From Uranotaenia lowii (taxonomy: Eukaryota > Arthropoda > Insecta > Diptera > Culicidae), in assembly GCF_029784155.1 (NCBI RefSeq), contig NC_073692.1, forward strand, positions 157,633,582-157,697,581: a stretch of 64,000 nt of DNA, given 5' to 3'. Positions 44,641 through 57,635 of the stretch are shown in pieces. The notes under the pieces are model-generated. The model saw only the letters and a program-made list of their open reading frames with translations. It was not told where the DNA came from and made no database searches. Made by a program: the position numbers and the translations under genes. How positions within the stretch are numbered: position 1 is the first letter of the stretch; every line of letters starts with the position of its first letter.

Positions 44641-44960
44641 TTAGAGATATTGACGTTATTATGCATTGAATGGAGATGAAATTTGCTCACAGAAGTTTTC
44701 AGGTACGAGCATTCGATTCCAGGTATCAGATTTTGTAAAAGGGACCGCCAAAGGGGTCGTCCATATAAACTGTCATCTGTTTTTGAGATGTTGATGTTAT
44801 TATCTTTACATTGGATTGGGATGAAAATTTGCCATGTGAGACAATCAATTAAAGGTTTCAAGTTTTGTGTAAGGGGCCGGAAAATGAGGTGGTCCATATT
44901 AACCGTTGACGAGTTTTTAAATATTGAGGACGACATTATGCATCGGGGTTTTCCAGTTTT
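44641..44960. repeat. Diverged tandem repeat (period about 120-150 bp)
   Basis: Two to three units share 'ttattatgcattgRatggRgatgaaatttgc...caggt' and 'agggRccgcaaaRgggtcgtccatat'. The short ORFs here on both strands come from the repeat and have no family match. Confidence 0.45.
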
Positions 44961-47130
44961 GTATTGGAAATATTGAGTATTGAATATCAAATGAGAAGCC
45001 CTTAGACAATATTTTGTCGTCATCACTATCCCATTATGGTCATCAATCTGCTAATTGCTCCAATGAATGACCAAGTGAATCAGCTTCATCCAAAAAGAGG
45101 GACCATCTCCATTAGTACCAATAACAATTGCTCCGGTATAAAAATAAAATCCGAGGGCAACCACCCAATTACGCTAATTGATGTTTGCTCCCTGGCCCAT
45201 TTTGAGTGCTACCACGTCGTTCAGTGGGAGGTTGTCTGCTTAAGTTCATTCATGAAAGTGAAGTACCGAATCCATTCTGATCCAGTAATAGCAGCAGCAG
45301 CAGGAGGTTAAGGAGCACCACTCACACACACACATAAAATTATCGGATAAACGCGGGCGCCCCCGGTGATAAATCTGCTAACGAGCCCAGACCGGTGAAC
45401 AAGAAATCGATTGAGCAAACATAAACCAGATAAGACGACAGTCAACATATCTTTAGCACGAGAAAACAGCTCGGTTTACATACAAACATGCGGGTGAATC
45501 CGTTGAATCTGTTGAATCCATCGTCGTACTTACATACATTGTTGATGCCTTCTGGCAAAAGGATGCAGGCTACACTTGAATATCTTTCGCATACAGAAAT
45601 TTTCATATCGTTACTTCCTTTATGCTTGCAGTCTGGTGAACTTTCACTTCAATGAAGGTTTGCATTCGGCTTGGCTCGAATGGTAGTTTGTAGCTAATTT
45701 TTGTACTCTATGTGGGTTAAATGAAGCAAAAGTTTCAGTAATATAAACTGGAAAGTGGATCATCCAAGTACGAGAGAGGAGGTTATCAGCATTTTAATAC
45801 AAAAATTAATTATCCTGTTTTTTTTTGTTTTAAAACAATTAAAGTGCGTTTCGATACAAACTCAGCAACAACATATCACCAACAAGACAAGTTTACAAAG
45901 CTTAATACTTTTGGAGCTGCAGTTAGATACGTAAACATTTTCAAACAATCAAGAAGCTTTGGTCATACTGTTGATATACATTGAATGAATGAATGTAAGA
46001 ATTAGGCATCTAAGTAAGGCAAATTATGTTAGTAAACACCCTTACCACATCACTCGATGGAATGGGAAGGTGGTCTGAATCGGAAGTTATATATCTGTGG
46101 TAAATAATTGACTTCCGGTTATATCGTGGCACATGTGCGTAAGTAATCCGAAAATGGAACAGGACAGTCGTTTACCCTAGAGCACAACAACCATCAGAAT
46201 AAAGATGATGATAAATCCTCCGCCCATCCGGCACTTAGTTAGAAGCAGAGAAGAAGATTCAAGACGGATAAGATATCTTTTGTGAGCCTGTTGGTAAACA
46301 CCAACGAGTTTAGTAACCATTAGTGCCTTTGGCTCTGGTCTATTACGTTGATGAAAGGTAATAAAAGAGTGTCGGACCTGATGTTTATGAGGACAAGCAA
46401 ATATAATAACCCTACGTTTGCAAAGATTTCTCAATTAAATGTTAATTTTTTTTTAATGAAGAAATAACAAATATTTATGTAAGGAAATTATTTTAGATCT
46501 TACCCAGAATGAATAAAGATGTGATAGTTTCAGTAAGTGTGCCTCTCTGTCGATTTACGTTAACTGGGATCTTGTGCCAAAAATAAAAAAGCACAGCGTA
46601 AACAGGAAAAAAACGGAAGATTGTTTGAACTCAACCTATCTGTTTCAGCCATTTTCTCTGATAACAAAATAAGGAGCCAATATTAGTCTCCGATATCGGG
46701 TTCCGAAATCAGAAAAACGGATCTCGAGACAAGCTCAGGTAAGGATCAGAGATTGGAATTGGTATTATTAGGATCTGTTGAGACTTATGGTTTTCGGAAC
46801 TGTTGCACACAATCCGGATTCCTATTAGTAGAGGAAATCTGAGGAACCGTCGGTGAAACCAAAACAGTTTGTTTGGTTCTACAGGCTTCGAGTCAATTTG
46901 CAATTGAAACAAAAGCGGCGATGATTGCTGATAACAGGAATGATAATGTTTACATTATAAATGTCACATCATGAGGCATGCACGCGGAGCAACTCAAACT
47001 GTAGTTAGCAGTTACACTGCAGTGTTGACAGAAGGTAGTGAGTACATCATTTTAATAATTGGGAAATTATTAGTTTCCTGGTTAGGGAATCCTAGTGTGC
47101 AATAGTGAGAAATAGCTATCACTTATGAAT
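44961..47130. other. Unassigned region, no supported gene
   Basis: Less AT-rich than its surroundings at 45050-45560, with (CA)n and (GCA)n microsatellites near 45285-45335. The ORF at 46177-46434 (minus) has no recognisable motif. No mobile-element ends were identified. Confidence 0.35.
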
Positions 47131-50100
47131 AAAGTATTTATCAGGCGCGGTCCTATGGGGGGGCGGGGGAGGGGGATGATCGGAGTGATCACCCCCCCAA
47201 GCGGCAAAAAACCGTTACGAAATACTCACAAATTTTGGATTTTATATAAAAACTAAGAACTTTTCATAGTAGGTGTACTTTCGAATTCCCAAATTTTTCC
47301 ACTTCGTGGGGGTGTTTTTTTCAATAAAAGAATTTATTAATCACTTAATAGCTTAAAATTGAAACAAAAGTCGGTCCGCCAAATTAAAACAGCTGTAACT
47401 TGCAATTCGCTGGAAGGAATTTCATCAAATAACTTTTGTTGAGGTACTTACAGCGTTGAAATAGAATTTGCTGACCATAAGTTTGGGATCACTTCTCAAA
47501 AAACAAGAAAATTTGTTTGGTCATATCTCAGTCATCTTATGGCGCAATGAATTTATTTGATCTCATTCTAAAGTCGATGATCAAAACCTTTTTCGTATTT
47601 TTTTTTGGAAAAATGTATATGTAAACTTAATATGACTTAAACTTGGCTTAAACTTGGAAAATTTTAACTTCATATGTATATCAACCCGATCAGTTCTGGG
47701 TAGGGTGGACCGAATTTTAAAATTCGAGTTGCATTTGAATCTTTTTTCATAAATGTCAAAATATATTTTTTTAAATTTTGTGCTAAAAATTTGCATAGTG
47801 CTTTAAACAGATAAAATAGCTACTTAAGTTATCGATCAAATGTTTGGGCTCACCCCTCAATATGGTGTATCGGCAGAAAGTTTGGGATCATGCGAAGCAT
47901 GCAATTTAATTTCGTGCGTATCTCTGTCATCAAACAACGTATCGCTAATCTGATAAGTTATATTTAATGTTCATTAGTTGTTTTCGCTTTTGGATATTTA
48001 GTGAAATGTTTTTTCAGACTAACATCGTTAGTATTTTAGCCATAATTTTATCATTTTTTGATAATGTTCACCAAATAGCCGGTATATTCAATAAATGTCT
48101 GCAAATTTGTTACGACCATAACTTTATTATCTAACGAGTTATTGCAGATAGGTTTGGCTCCATATTTGATGGAACAACATATCTCGACTAGACTTGAGCT
48201 TTTAAGTGATAAATTACTTTTGGGGCTGTCTAGGTATCACGTGGACAGAAAAATGAGATTTTTACCCACTTCTCCCTCTCTATGCACAAATGTGGACATT
48301 TGGCAATCCCTACCCCCATCGCCTAGATTTCCACCTGTACAGATTTGATTTTTGTTGCCAACATCTAATACTACATTTCCATTTATTGGTTTGATTTTCA
48401 TTGCAATCTCCGATTTACAGAATGCATTTCAATTAGAGATTCTCAAAAGCCCATATTGTTTTCTGAATTGAAGATATCGATACTGTCTAAATAATTTAAA
48501 TTAAAAAGATACATTCAATTTTCAGAATATTTTTTTAAAAATAATTTCTTATTTTGGAACGTTTTTGAAAAAAAATGAGCTTTGATTGTGTTCGCCTCGA
48601 CGTAGCAAAAATAATCGATTTTGATTTATTGATATAAAACTATTCTTCATAATTCAAACTACTTTCAGATATTTAGAACTTTAATCTACATAATTTTACG
48701 TTTGAAAACAAAATAAAAATTTTTGATAAATATCTGTAAAATGGCCTAACACGTCAAATTAAAAATGCGTTTCCTCGAAATAAGTTTCTTTTTTTCAAGT
48801 ACCTTAATCATTTACTTTTAGTTCCAATGCTTATTTACTGTGATACTGTACGTTTTTCATTAGCTTTTATGATTTTAAACCCCTTTGGCTTGAAGGGCCT
48901 TATTCAATATGAGCCGTTATCCAAAATGTGAAACTTAGATTATTGGTTGAAACTTGATATCAGTAATGCTTCAAATTATATACAAAGAACAAAAAAATAG
49001 TGTTTTTCACCTACTATGATTACCTAGTACTTTTTATTTGCATCTCATCAACTTTTAAAATATTACTCACAATGGTATTTTTTGCAGAATATTTGGTGAT
49101 GCAGACGGTACTTATGAACACATTTTAAGCATATTAACGATTTTCCATGTTCAGAATATTCGTTTTACCGAATACTTGAAAAGGGCCAATAGTTGTTACT
49201 CGGCCGTTCGAACTATTCGGTACATCTCTTATGATATCTATTCAATTTAAGAAAAATACTGAAAATACTACTTCTGAAACTAGAGTTGATGAATAAAATC
49301 TGAAATCGAGTTCAGAAATTTATTTCCAAAATAAATTTTTAAAACATAGGCTCCAAAAACTTGCCTATGTTTCAATTTTTACCAGGTGAGATAAAACTAT
49401 TCCGTAATCCCCGACTATTTTCTCGGAAACAAGACAATCGCTCAAGTTGATCATTTTTCTAAATTTTGACCAACAAGGCTGGATTTCAGGATTCACACCA
49501 ATTATATCGCAGCTAATGTTTTTAGCTCATCTACACAATCATATTTGATATTTGAAGTAAAAATACAGCTTAATTATCAAGGTAATAAAATCCAGTCTGA
49601 ATCTGAAAGTTTGGTTATTTCAATTGCAATTGATTATGAATTTTCACTGAAATTTTAAAATAGAAAATAAATTTTCAGAAATTTTCAGAAACTTTCAGAC
49701 ATTGACTCAATATTCAATATGTATGTTTTTATTTTATTCAAACATTATGAACACTGTTCGAAAATATTGAAAGCATGAAGAAAAAAATCGACTTTTCACT
49801 TTTTTCATAAATAATTCGTTGCAAATAAGTTACTTTTTCTTTGGATTCAGTTCCAACAAAATTAAAAATCATGTATGAGAGCTTGAAATCAAGAAAAAAC
49901 AATTGAAATTGAAGTTTCAAAAGCTTCATACCTAAGAATATAATTTTGATGATCTTATTTTAGAAATAAATTTTTATTTTAAAATTGAAGAATTTGAACA
50001 AGAATGAATAATATTTCGATACTTTCGAACAACGATTCAGCAAAACGTTTCAGAAAAATAATTAAATATTCAGTTTTAAATTCATAGGCATTTTTAACAA

Positions 50101-50200
50101 ACACTTTTCTCAAATAATTGTTTTGGAATCGTTGCAGATTCCCTGGTATTTATATAGGGACACGACGAATGATTACTAATAAAGATTAACTCTACTCCAC
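47131..50200. other. Possible hAT-like end, then AT-rich repeat DNA
   Basis: 47132-47215 reads CAGGCGCGGTCCTATGGGGG and ends in GATCACCCCCCC, the style of a hAT terminus, but no mate was found. About 47470-47540 and 47870-47950 share 'AAGTTTGGGATCA' and 'atctcWgtcatc' phrases, as in a repeated Tc1-like fragment. 48150-50150 is AT-rich without a supported gene. Confidence 0.35.
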
Positions 50201-50239
50201 TACAGAAACCTACCTTTTCAACAGGCTATAGACCCAGAT

Positions 50240-51250
50240 ACATCTGGAAAATTGGAAAACGAGTTTGTGAGAGGGGCACTCCCAACTTATTAGACTTGCG
50301 GTTAGCAAGTGCTCCAGCAGCAAGCGCACAAGGACCAGCCTGGGTCGAGGGGCCAGCTACCCTCCAGAGGACCACCGCAGAGGACCAGTCAGCTGATGGA
50401 GGACCGCCAGCGCAGAGAGATGCTCCAGGCCAACTAGAAGGGTCCGCCAGAGGTCGAGTTCGGGCAGGTTCGTGGATCGAGAAGCTTACTCTCGATGCCG
50501 TAACGAGCCACGTTGGGGTTAGCGAGCGTGAGCTCACGACTGACGGCCGGGAGGAGTCCCGGGATCCGCAACCGGGTTCAACGCGAAGGTCGGAAGGTGC
50601 ACCCTCTCGTTTTTTGTTAGTGTGCCATGGTTAACAAGTATGAGCTGATCCAAGCACATACGACCACCAGCGCAGAGGCCACGAAGTGGTCCAGGTCAGC
50701 CAGAAAGTGCCACTGGAGTTCGAAGCCGAGAAGTCCAGTTCCGAGAGGATTTCTCTCGATGCTGTCACGAGACACGCGGTTAGCAGCGTGAGTTTATTTC
50801 CGACGGCCAAGAGGAGGACTCTCGAGATCTGAGGAGCTTATTATCCAGCCCGGATAAGGGGTTGGAAGAAGCAGTTTGTTGAGTGGACTTCTCTCGTGAT
50901 GTGCACGCGTAGGCTGACTCAAGCCTGCAGTACGATTTTTGTGTGGCTTTGGAGATCTTTTGGGCGACGGTTAGTAGCTGGCAACTTCAGCAACGCATCA
51001 GAGCCAGATCGTACTCATGCTGCTGAACGTTGTTTCCAGCTTTTTGGAGTGCTCGAAGCGTTGAAGCAGCGGAACGAAAAGCCATGAAACTGCGAGTCGA
51101 GAGGATTATTCTCGTGTTTGGAGGATAGCACTCAAGTCCTCTAAGCCAGAGGTCATGAGATCGAGTCTCGGTCACGGCATACATAGTACTCTTTCTATGG
51201 GCTGGTGGTGTTAGCATTAGTAAGATGCTAGCCATTACATCCTGGAAAGA
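50240..51250. repeat. GC-rich block with repeated CTCTCG hairpins and a SINE-like tail
   Basis: Two diverged ~260-bp units (starting near 50470 and 50745) share 'gagaagcttactctcgatgccgt' / 'gagaggatttctctcgatgctgt', then 'cacg...gttagc..gcgtga' and 'gacggcc..gagga'. A third partial copy is near 51095. Each carries a small CGAGA...TCTCG hairpin. At 51118-51165 a tRNA-like piece has a B box (GAGATCGAGTCTC) and a CCTCT-AAGCC-AGAGG anticodon-like arm. The 113-codon ORF at 50296-50634 looks like a product of base composition. It may be a retroelement leader; the class is unknown. Confidence 0.45.
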
Positions 51251-51321
51251 TGAACGCTTTAGTCTTAAGTAGAATTTATATCTCTTCAAAGAAACATGAA
51301 GTTTCACTGAGATCCTATATA

Positions 51322-52274
51322 CCGTCAAACGGGGCATCATGCAACAGCGGGGTTCGATGCAACATTTATATAACACTACATTGAATCAATTTTTAATTTA
51401 ATGTATTGTAATAAAGTTATTTTTAAATGATAACAAAATGATGATGACATAATTTCTCGCATCTTAAGCTAGTTGTCTTATGTTTTTTATTTTAATGTAA
51501 AATTTGAAAAATCGAGCAATAAATGTACAAATTTTAACATTTTTTGATGCCGAAAAAAACTTTACCCAGTATGACGGATCGGCTTGATAAAATTACCTAC
51601 AAACTTTTTACAGGTTTCCTCATGTTATACCAACATTGTTGGTGTAAAAATATTTTTCGAACATTCACCCAATTTTTTTAAATGAATATTTTTAAAATTC
51701 AGTTAGGTGTCTGGGGTTAAATGCAACAAAATGCAAATCAAAGAAATACCTTGTAAATCTCGTTTCCATGTGCTGGAATATGAATGTTTTGCATCACGCG
51801 TTTGTAAACATTTAAATTTCATTGATCCAAACATTTATTTTTATGATTTCAGCTTGTTGAATTTTTCGTAGTATTATTTAACCCCTAAATGTATGCAGCA
51901 TCCTTATTTTCAGAAAAAATGTGAAAATTTGTTTTTACAGACCCAAAAGCTACTGCAATTGGTGTTGTCATGCGTAAAAGTCTTTGAGGCATCGCAAAAA
52001 TATTAAAAACTATGAATTTTCGTACGTGTTCATAAGATTTTTAATTAAAAACAAAGTTTGTTGCAAGTTACCCCATTTTCTAAGGAGTGTGAAAATCGCA
52101 TGTTTTTAGAAAATTAAAAATAACTGAAGAAACCAATAATTTTTTTAACTACGCCAATTTGATACCCAAGCATCCTTAAAACTTTTGATGTATAAAGGAT
52201 CCGATTAACTGTGAACATAAGTTTTTTAGAAGCCATTGAAGTTGAAAATTGTTGCATGTTGCCCCAGTTGACGG
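51322..52274. mobile_element. TA-flanked MITE (TIR CCGTCAACTGGGGCA)
   Basis: 953 bp. The left end CCGTCAAACGGGGCATCATG is mirrored at the right end by a sequence that reverses to CCGTCAACTGGGGCAACATG. TA duplications lie at 51320-51321 and 52275-52276. Internal 'gtaaatttgttgcaagttacccc'-style phrases are sub-terminal repeats. No transposase. Confidence 0.8.
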
Positions 52275-52276
52275 TA

Positions 52277-53087
52277 TGTGTGTTCGTTTAAAAAAAACCC
52301 TATAAATTAAGTTATTTTTATCGAAAAATTCAATATAATCAAGAGTACAAAAGGTGAAATAACTTCCATCATCCAAAATTTGTTTTTTGGTCTAGTTATC
52401 TTTCGGACATTTGAGTTTGTTTTCGAAATTTACATAAAATGCTTCAAACTTTATTTATTCCCCGCTTCGGGTTTCTTGGAAATTTCAAAAGAGGGGTGGT
52501 GACAAAAGAAGAAATTTATATTTGTTCTAGCCTTATTTTAACAAAAAAGTTATTGACTTTAGAGTCTTGAAACTAACTAAATGATCTTCATAAGATTCTC
52601 TATCAATTGCAGAAAATGGTGGGTTACCAGAAATTAAGAGCCTCCAACTTGATTGAATAAATAATCGACATGAAACGTAAAAACCTTCTATTGAATACGT
52701 TTAATATCGTCGCTACAATCATGGATTTTTATTTAACTTGGAAATTTAAGTATGAGAAGTACAATTCTAAACTGATATTTCAATTTTTTTTTAAATTTTA
52801 ATTGAAAGAGTTATAACTTTATATCTGATATCATTCAGGGTATTTTGGAGCTTTTAATTAAGGAACTAAATTTGTTTAACTACTGGGTTGAAAACTTCGT
52901 TAAGTTTTAACTTAAACTTTAAATAAATGTATATTCCTTTTGGTTTTTTTTTAATTTTCTCTAAACATCCGTCTTTTACATAACTGGGAAAAATAAACAA
53001 AAAAAAGTTCCTGTAAGTTTTTTCTCAGAAGTCAAAATTATTCGGAAAAGTTTGATGATTGATTAACAGATAACGTTTATTCTTAAC
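52277..53087. other. AT-rich spacer, nothing recognised
   Basis: No ORF of interest, no repeat ends and no RNA gene seen. Confidence 0.4.
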
Positions 53088-53389
53088 ACTAGCTGATTTT
53101 ACCCGGCCTTGCTCGGGTTCACATATTTAAATCGAAATGAGTCGTTTGACTTTTTGAAATTTTGAAAGCTTTTGTTCATCATCATAACAAATTGGACCAT
53201 GTTTGGCCATGTAAGTTTTGTAAGTTTTGTTAGTCTTCTTAAAGTTTTAATTGGGATTATTAGCAAAGTTTATCGTTTTCATATTATTGAATAACTAATA
53301 GTTTTTAGGTTTGCTAATAGAAATTTGAAATAATTTCCCTTGAATGCTTATCCATCCATTCATATCCATCCGAAAAACATTTCAATCTA

Positions 53390-53855
53390 AGGTTGCCAGG
53401 TTGCCCGAATTTATCCGGATTTGCTAGAACATTTGAATCGAACTTGAAGTAAGTCCGGTCTGGCCCGGTTTCCCGGATTTGGTTGCAAAAGGGCCGGATT
53501 TATTCACCTCAGTTTTAAAACGTAACATAAACTGAGATTTTATGATTATTTTTTTTTTTTTCATTTTTACGTTCAAACAGAAGTTTTAAATGGCAAGTTT
53601 TAGAAAAAATCATGACTCGTGTTTGGAAGCTTGATATACAATATAATATCTGCTGATGCGGTTTGTTGAAAACAAATATAGCAAGTATTTGTTTCGTTAT
53701 TTTTACTGAATAACTCCGCGGTTTTGACCAAGTTTGCCCGGATATTGCCAGGATATCGGTTTGAACATTTTAAAATCAAAGGCTGGACTTGGGCAGATTT
53801 TTCGACAAAAATTGGCTGGATTTGTCCGGTCCCGATACGGCAATTCTGACAACCT
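53390..53855. mobile_element. TA-flanked MITE, TIR AGGTTGYCAG
   Basis: 466 bp. Ends AGGTTGCCAGGTTGCCCG and ...AATTCTGACAACCT with TA at 53388-53389 and 53856-53857. Z copy 1 near 36410-36425 shows the matching uninterrupted sequence. Same family as 8930-11240. Internal CCGG-rich phrases ('ttgcccgg', 'gccggattt') recur. Confidence 0.85.
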
Positions 53856-54658
53856 TATTTTACGCCCACCATTTTTAGGAAGCTTGAATTGAATTACCCT
53901 AAACCCTAACAAAAATTAAATGATAACATTTTTTTATTTTTTCCATGGGTTATCTAGTGAAAATCCAATGTATTAAGCTTGTAAAAAAATGTTAATGACC
54001 TCTTGTCAAGATATACCCCTAGAATGGAATACCTATTTCAGTTTTATTTTATACTTAAAAATTTCTAAACAGATTTCCGCTGAAACCTCATAAAAGACTT
54101 CCTCTGCGTGTTTTCAATGTGCTTTTTAAGTTCTTATAATAAGATGGTAGAATTGAACACATCGATGATCAATAATGAATTAAAATTTAAAAATTAACAA
54201 ATTAAATTGAATTGTACATAACTAAAAACTTCAGACTAAAGTCTCGTGCGTTGGATTTGTTTTTGATTTTTTGCATAAAATGAACGTTAAATTGTCTAAT
54301 CGCTATTGTAAATTAAATTACTACACGGCAATCAAAGTGATTAGATCACAACCTTGAACTTACAACCCTTAGTTTTATTAATTGTTTCCCTATGAGAAGT
54401 TCAGAAAATATGAAAATGGTTGGTTCCTAAAAGCTGGAACATTAGTTTTCAGTCCAAATAGTTATTCAACTGAAGAAGTCAATTCAAAATGAACATGAAC
54501 TAATGTATCCATACTTTACACACTGCATATCATAGTAGATTCTAAACCACTGTTCTTCTCAATATATTTCTAACAGGTGAGTAGTTTTTTCTACCCTAAA
54601 TGAATGCTCACTATTGCAATCAAATGCCTCGCACCGGTACAACGTGCTTTGAACAGTA

Positions 54659-55200
54659 TGTATGTATGTAGATAATCCACCACGGGTGCACGGATTCACC
54701 GCAGTTTCGCCAACGTATGCGCTAAATTGCATTCTTTAGATTATAATTTCGGCCAATCTTCAATGCAAATTACCACATACCCGACACCATGGCTTCGTGT
54801 GAACTGTCATGTAATGAATGTATTTCGTGTATGTGTATGTCTTATTTGTAGAACGAGCAAACAGTTTCGCAACCGTATAAAATTCATAACATTCTCAGAG
54901 TTATGAATCTATGACAGGTATTCCGCATGCGTGTAGATACCTGCCCAGCTGGCAACTGATTGAACGTTCTTATATAATATAATCAATAAATGAAATAGTT
55001 ATATGTACAACAGAATAACCTTACCTTTATACCGAACGTACCTCAAGACGAACTAAGCTTACCTTTAGCTGTAACCCACCTTATTCAGTATCATAACCAT
55101 ATATATTTCCATCTGATCAAACAATGAAAACCATATTTGATGTGTATTCTTCCGTTATCTAAATTGCTCTTTCATCTTCTTCAACAATCAACCACAAAAA
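54659..55200 (-). mobile_element. 542-bp insertion with 24-bp target duplication
   Basis: CGGTACMACGTGCTTTGAAC (extending to 24 bp, one mismatch) occurs at 54635-54658 and 55201-55224, while Z copy 1 has it once. Read on the minus strand the insert ends in CATACATACA next to the duplication, which suggests target-primed reverse transcription. No ORF; contains AATAAA near 54988. Confidence 0.6.
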
Positions 55201-55611
55201 CGGTACCACGTGCTTTGAACAGTAGAAGGAAAAAACACCCGCTAAAATTTCTCCTTTCAAATTTGTTATGCTTAGCAAGCTTTGATTTGCTTTCCAGTAC
55301 ACGTGAAATTTGGATGGTCGTTTCTAATACCTGCCCCTGGTGATGGTCAAAACAATCCCGCCAAAGGAAATGAAAATCGGTTGACAAAATGGGTGCCATG
55401 ACTTTTGGTTTGTGGGAATAAAAACGTTAGTTGTATGGGAGGGTCCCTTTTCTTAGGTGGGAGGGGCTCAAAACTATTACCTCGACTTTTCTCATGTCCG
55501 TTTACATCACTGTACCGAATTTCAAGCTGATTGGTTAAGCGGTGTGGATTTGTATAAGGTGCATATATATATACAAACATATATAGCCCAACTCATCTTT
55601 ATATATTAGAT

Positions 55612-57635
55612 TTTTGAAATCTTCTACGGGTTTATCAAAACGTGCCCAAATTCCTTTAATGAATGTTTACCTTTTTCAAAAAATTAACTCGGAAAAAGAA
55701 CTGATAGAAAAAAAACTTATAAAATATTTGGATTCAGCAGCCCCAAATTAGTCAAAATCAGCTCCATTGCACATCGGAAAAACTTGAATTTGGTTGCCTT
55801 TTGTAATCATCAGCTCAAAATGATCAATATCAATGAACTCTGAATCTCAACATGCCTAATAAATTCAAAATGTACACGTTTCCCGCTGTTATTGCACAAC
55901 AGTAGTTACTTCCCTTCCATTTACGTTCCTGATTCCTAACCCACCGCTTACAGATCGCAAAAAATCGATATCTATTCTCTTTTCCATAGAAAAGCTACTG
56001 TAGGTACACCAAATGAAAATGGTAAAGCCAACGAACCGACGAACGTCTGCAGCTTCCGTTTCGAGCAGAGCGGAAGCTGTTGCTATTTGCTTCCGTCCGA
56101 TTCGAACTGATTCGGTCCCATTGTAGGTCAACAAAAAACTTAGTGTTCCTGCTCGATACCATTCCGTAGCTCGACTGACTTTTCAGTCTGTTGTTTTGCG
56201 TTAAAGTAGGAAAATGTTCACCTAACCTACAGGATTCTACTCTTCACACTCTAACCAATTTTCGGTTTCAGTCTGTTGTTTTGCGTTAAAGTAGGAAAAT
56301 GTTCACCTAACCTACAGGATTCTACTCTTCACACTCTAACCAATTTTCGGTTTTCGGACAGCTTCTCGGAGGAACTCACTGATCGTGGTCAAAAAGTTCA
56401 TCCGAAAAAGTTTCTGAACCACAAAAGTTTCTCGAAGCATGACTGATGGTGGTTAGGGGATTTTCCTCTTTTTTTGAGTTCTCACTTTTTCCCAACCTCT
56501 CAAAGCCTGTTACCCGATTGGGGGTGAAAAAGGAGATTAAAAAAGAAACTTTCCCATTGTATGCCGTTGAATGGAAAAGCGACACATTGAAAACAAATAA
56601 TTTGGGATTATATAGGGAAAAGGTCATTTTGTATAGCACCTCGACGGAACAAAAGGGATAAATTTGTTGCAGCACCCGAACCAGGACGATGTCACTCTAG
56701 AAAAGTTCGTTGGAAGCTGGTTTTGTTTTTGGCTTTGGTTCGTGAAATTTGTGTATGCATAACATGTTATCCGGGAGGAGACTTTTCTGATTGATTGCTG
56801 GCTTTTGAGGAAATACCCGAATAAGTTTTATAGATTAGGTATATGATTTCTGAGCAGCATCTTGATTCGACCAAGCATCCTTATAGCTTTTGTTTAAGAG
56901 GAGCTGTTGTTAGAATATAGCTGTTTCATATGTTCATCACGTTGTACATATATTTCGAAACTATGAATTTAACCCAGAATTTTAGTTTCAACTATTAGTA
57001 TTTTAATGGAAGTCAACAACCTAAAAAATAAATTTGCTTCCATTTTTTGAAATTCACAAATATTTTGTTCAAAACTGGGAAATATTATTGAGTACATATC
57101 CAAAACTTTATTTACTTACATTTGTTAAATATGTAAATATTGACTTAGAATGTGAATTGGAAAACTCATTTCCAAAAGATTGGATTTTTAAAATACTTCT
57201 ATTGTTCTATTTAAAAGACAAAAAAAATGCACATATTTATTGAATGAATTTTTACCTAAATATTGGAAGTTAACTCGAAAAGCAAGAGCTGCAAGAAAAA
57301 AAAACTAATTGCAGATTTGAAAAAAAATTATTAAAAATTTTTTGCACCTCGGAAAAATGTGAATTTTGTTGCTTTGATGTATAGTAATTATAATTTTAGA
57401 TTTATTTACACACGAAAACCTTTTAGCACAGGCCTTTTTATAAGGTCAAGGATCAATGATAAATAATAAACAAATCGAATAATTTTCCTAGCGTTTCTTC
57501 AATCAAATTTACTTACCTTGTTGGATTTTTTAATCATAACTTTTAACCACCTAGGTTATTCGGGTCTTATTTTATCTTCTTACCATTTCTTACAGTCTCG
57601 TCTTTGAATATCTTCTTGCTCTTCCGAAGCTCCCG
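55612..57635. other. Unassigned region with a perfect 85-bp tandem duplication
   Basis: Two identical 85-bp copies lie side by side at 56182-56351 (unit start TTCAGTCTGTTGTTTTGCG). 55890-56130 is GC-richer than the surroundings, with short frames but no family match. The rest is AT-rich. Confidence 0.5.

Larger units (their letters stand above)
53088..55611 (+). mobile_element. Interspersed repeat Z, copy 2 (with two nested insertions)
   Basis: Begins CTAGCTGATTTTACCCGG and ends TATATATTAGA, collinear with 36138-37635. It is 1 kb longer because a TA-flanked MITE (53390-53855) and a 542-bp segment (54659-55200) have inserted; copy 1 lacks both. No coding content. Confidence 0.6.

Noticed and set aside
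50296..50634. 112-codon Ala/Gly-rich ORF
   Set aside because: Both strands are open because of high GC and few stops; it overlaps the repeated block and resembles no protein.
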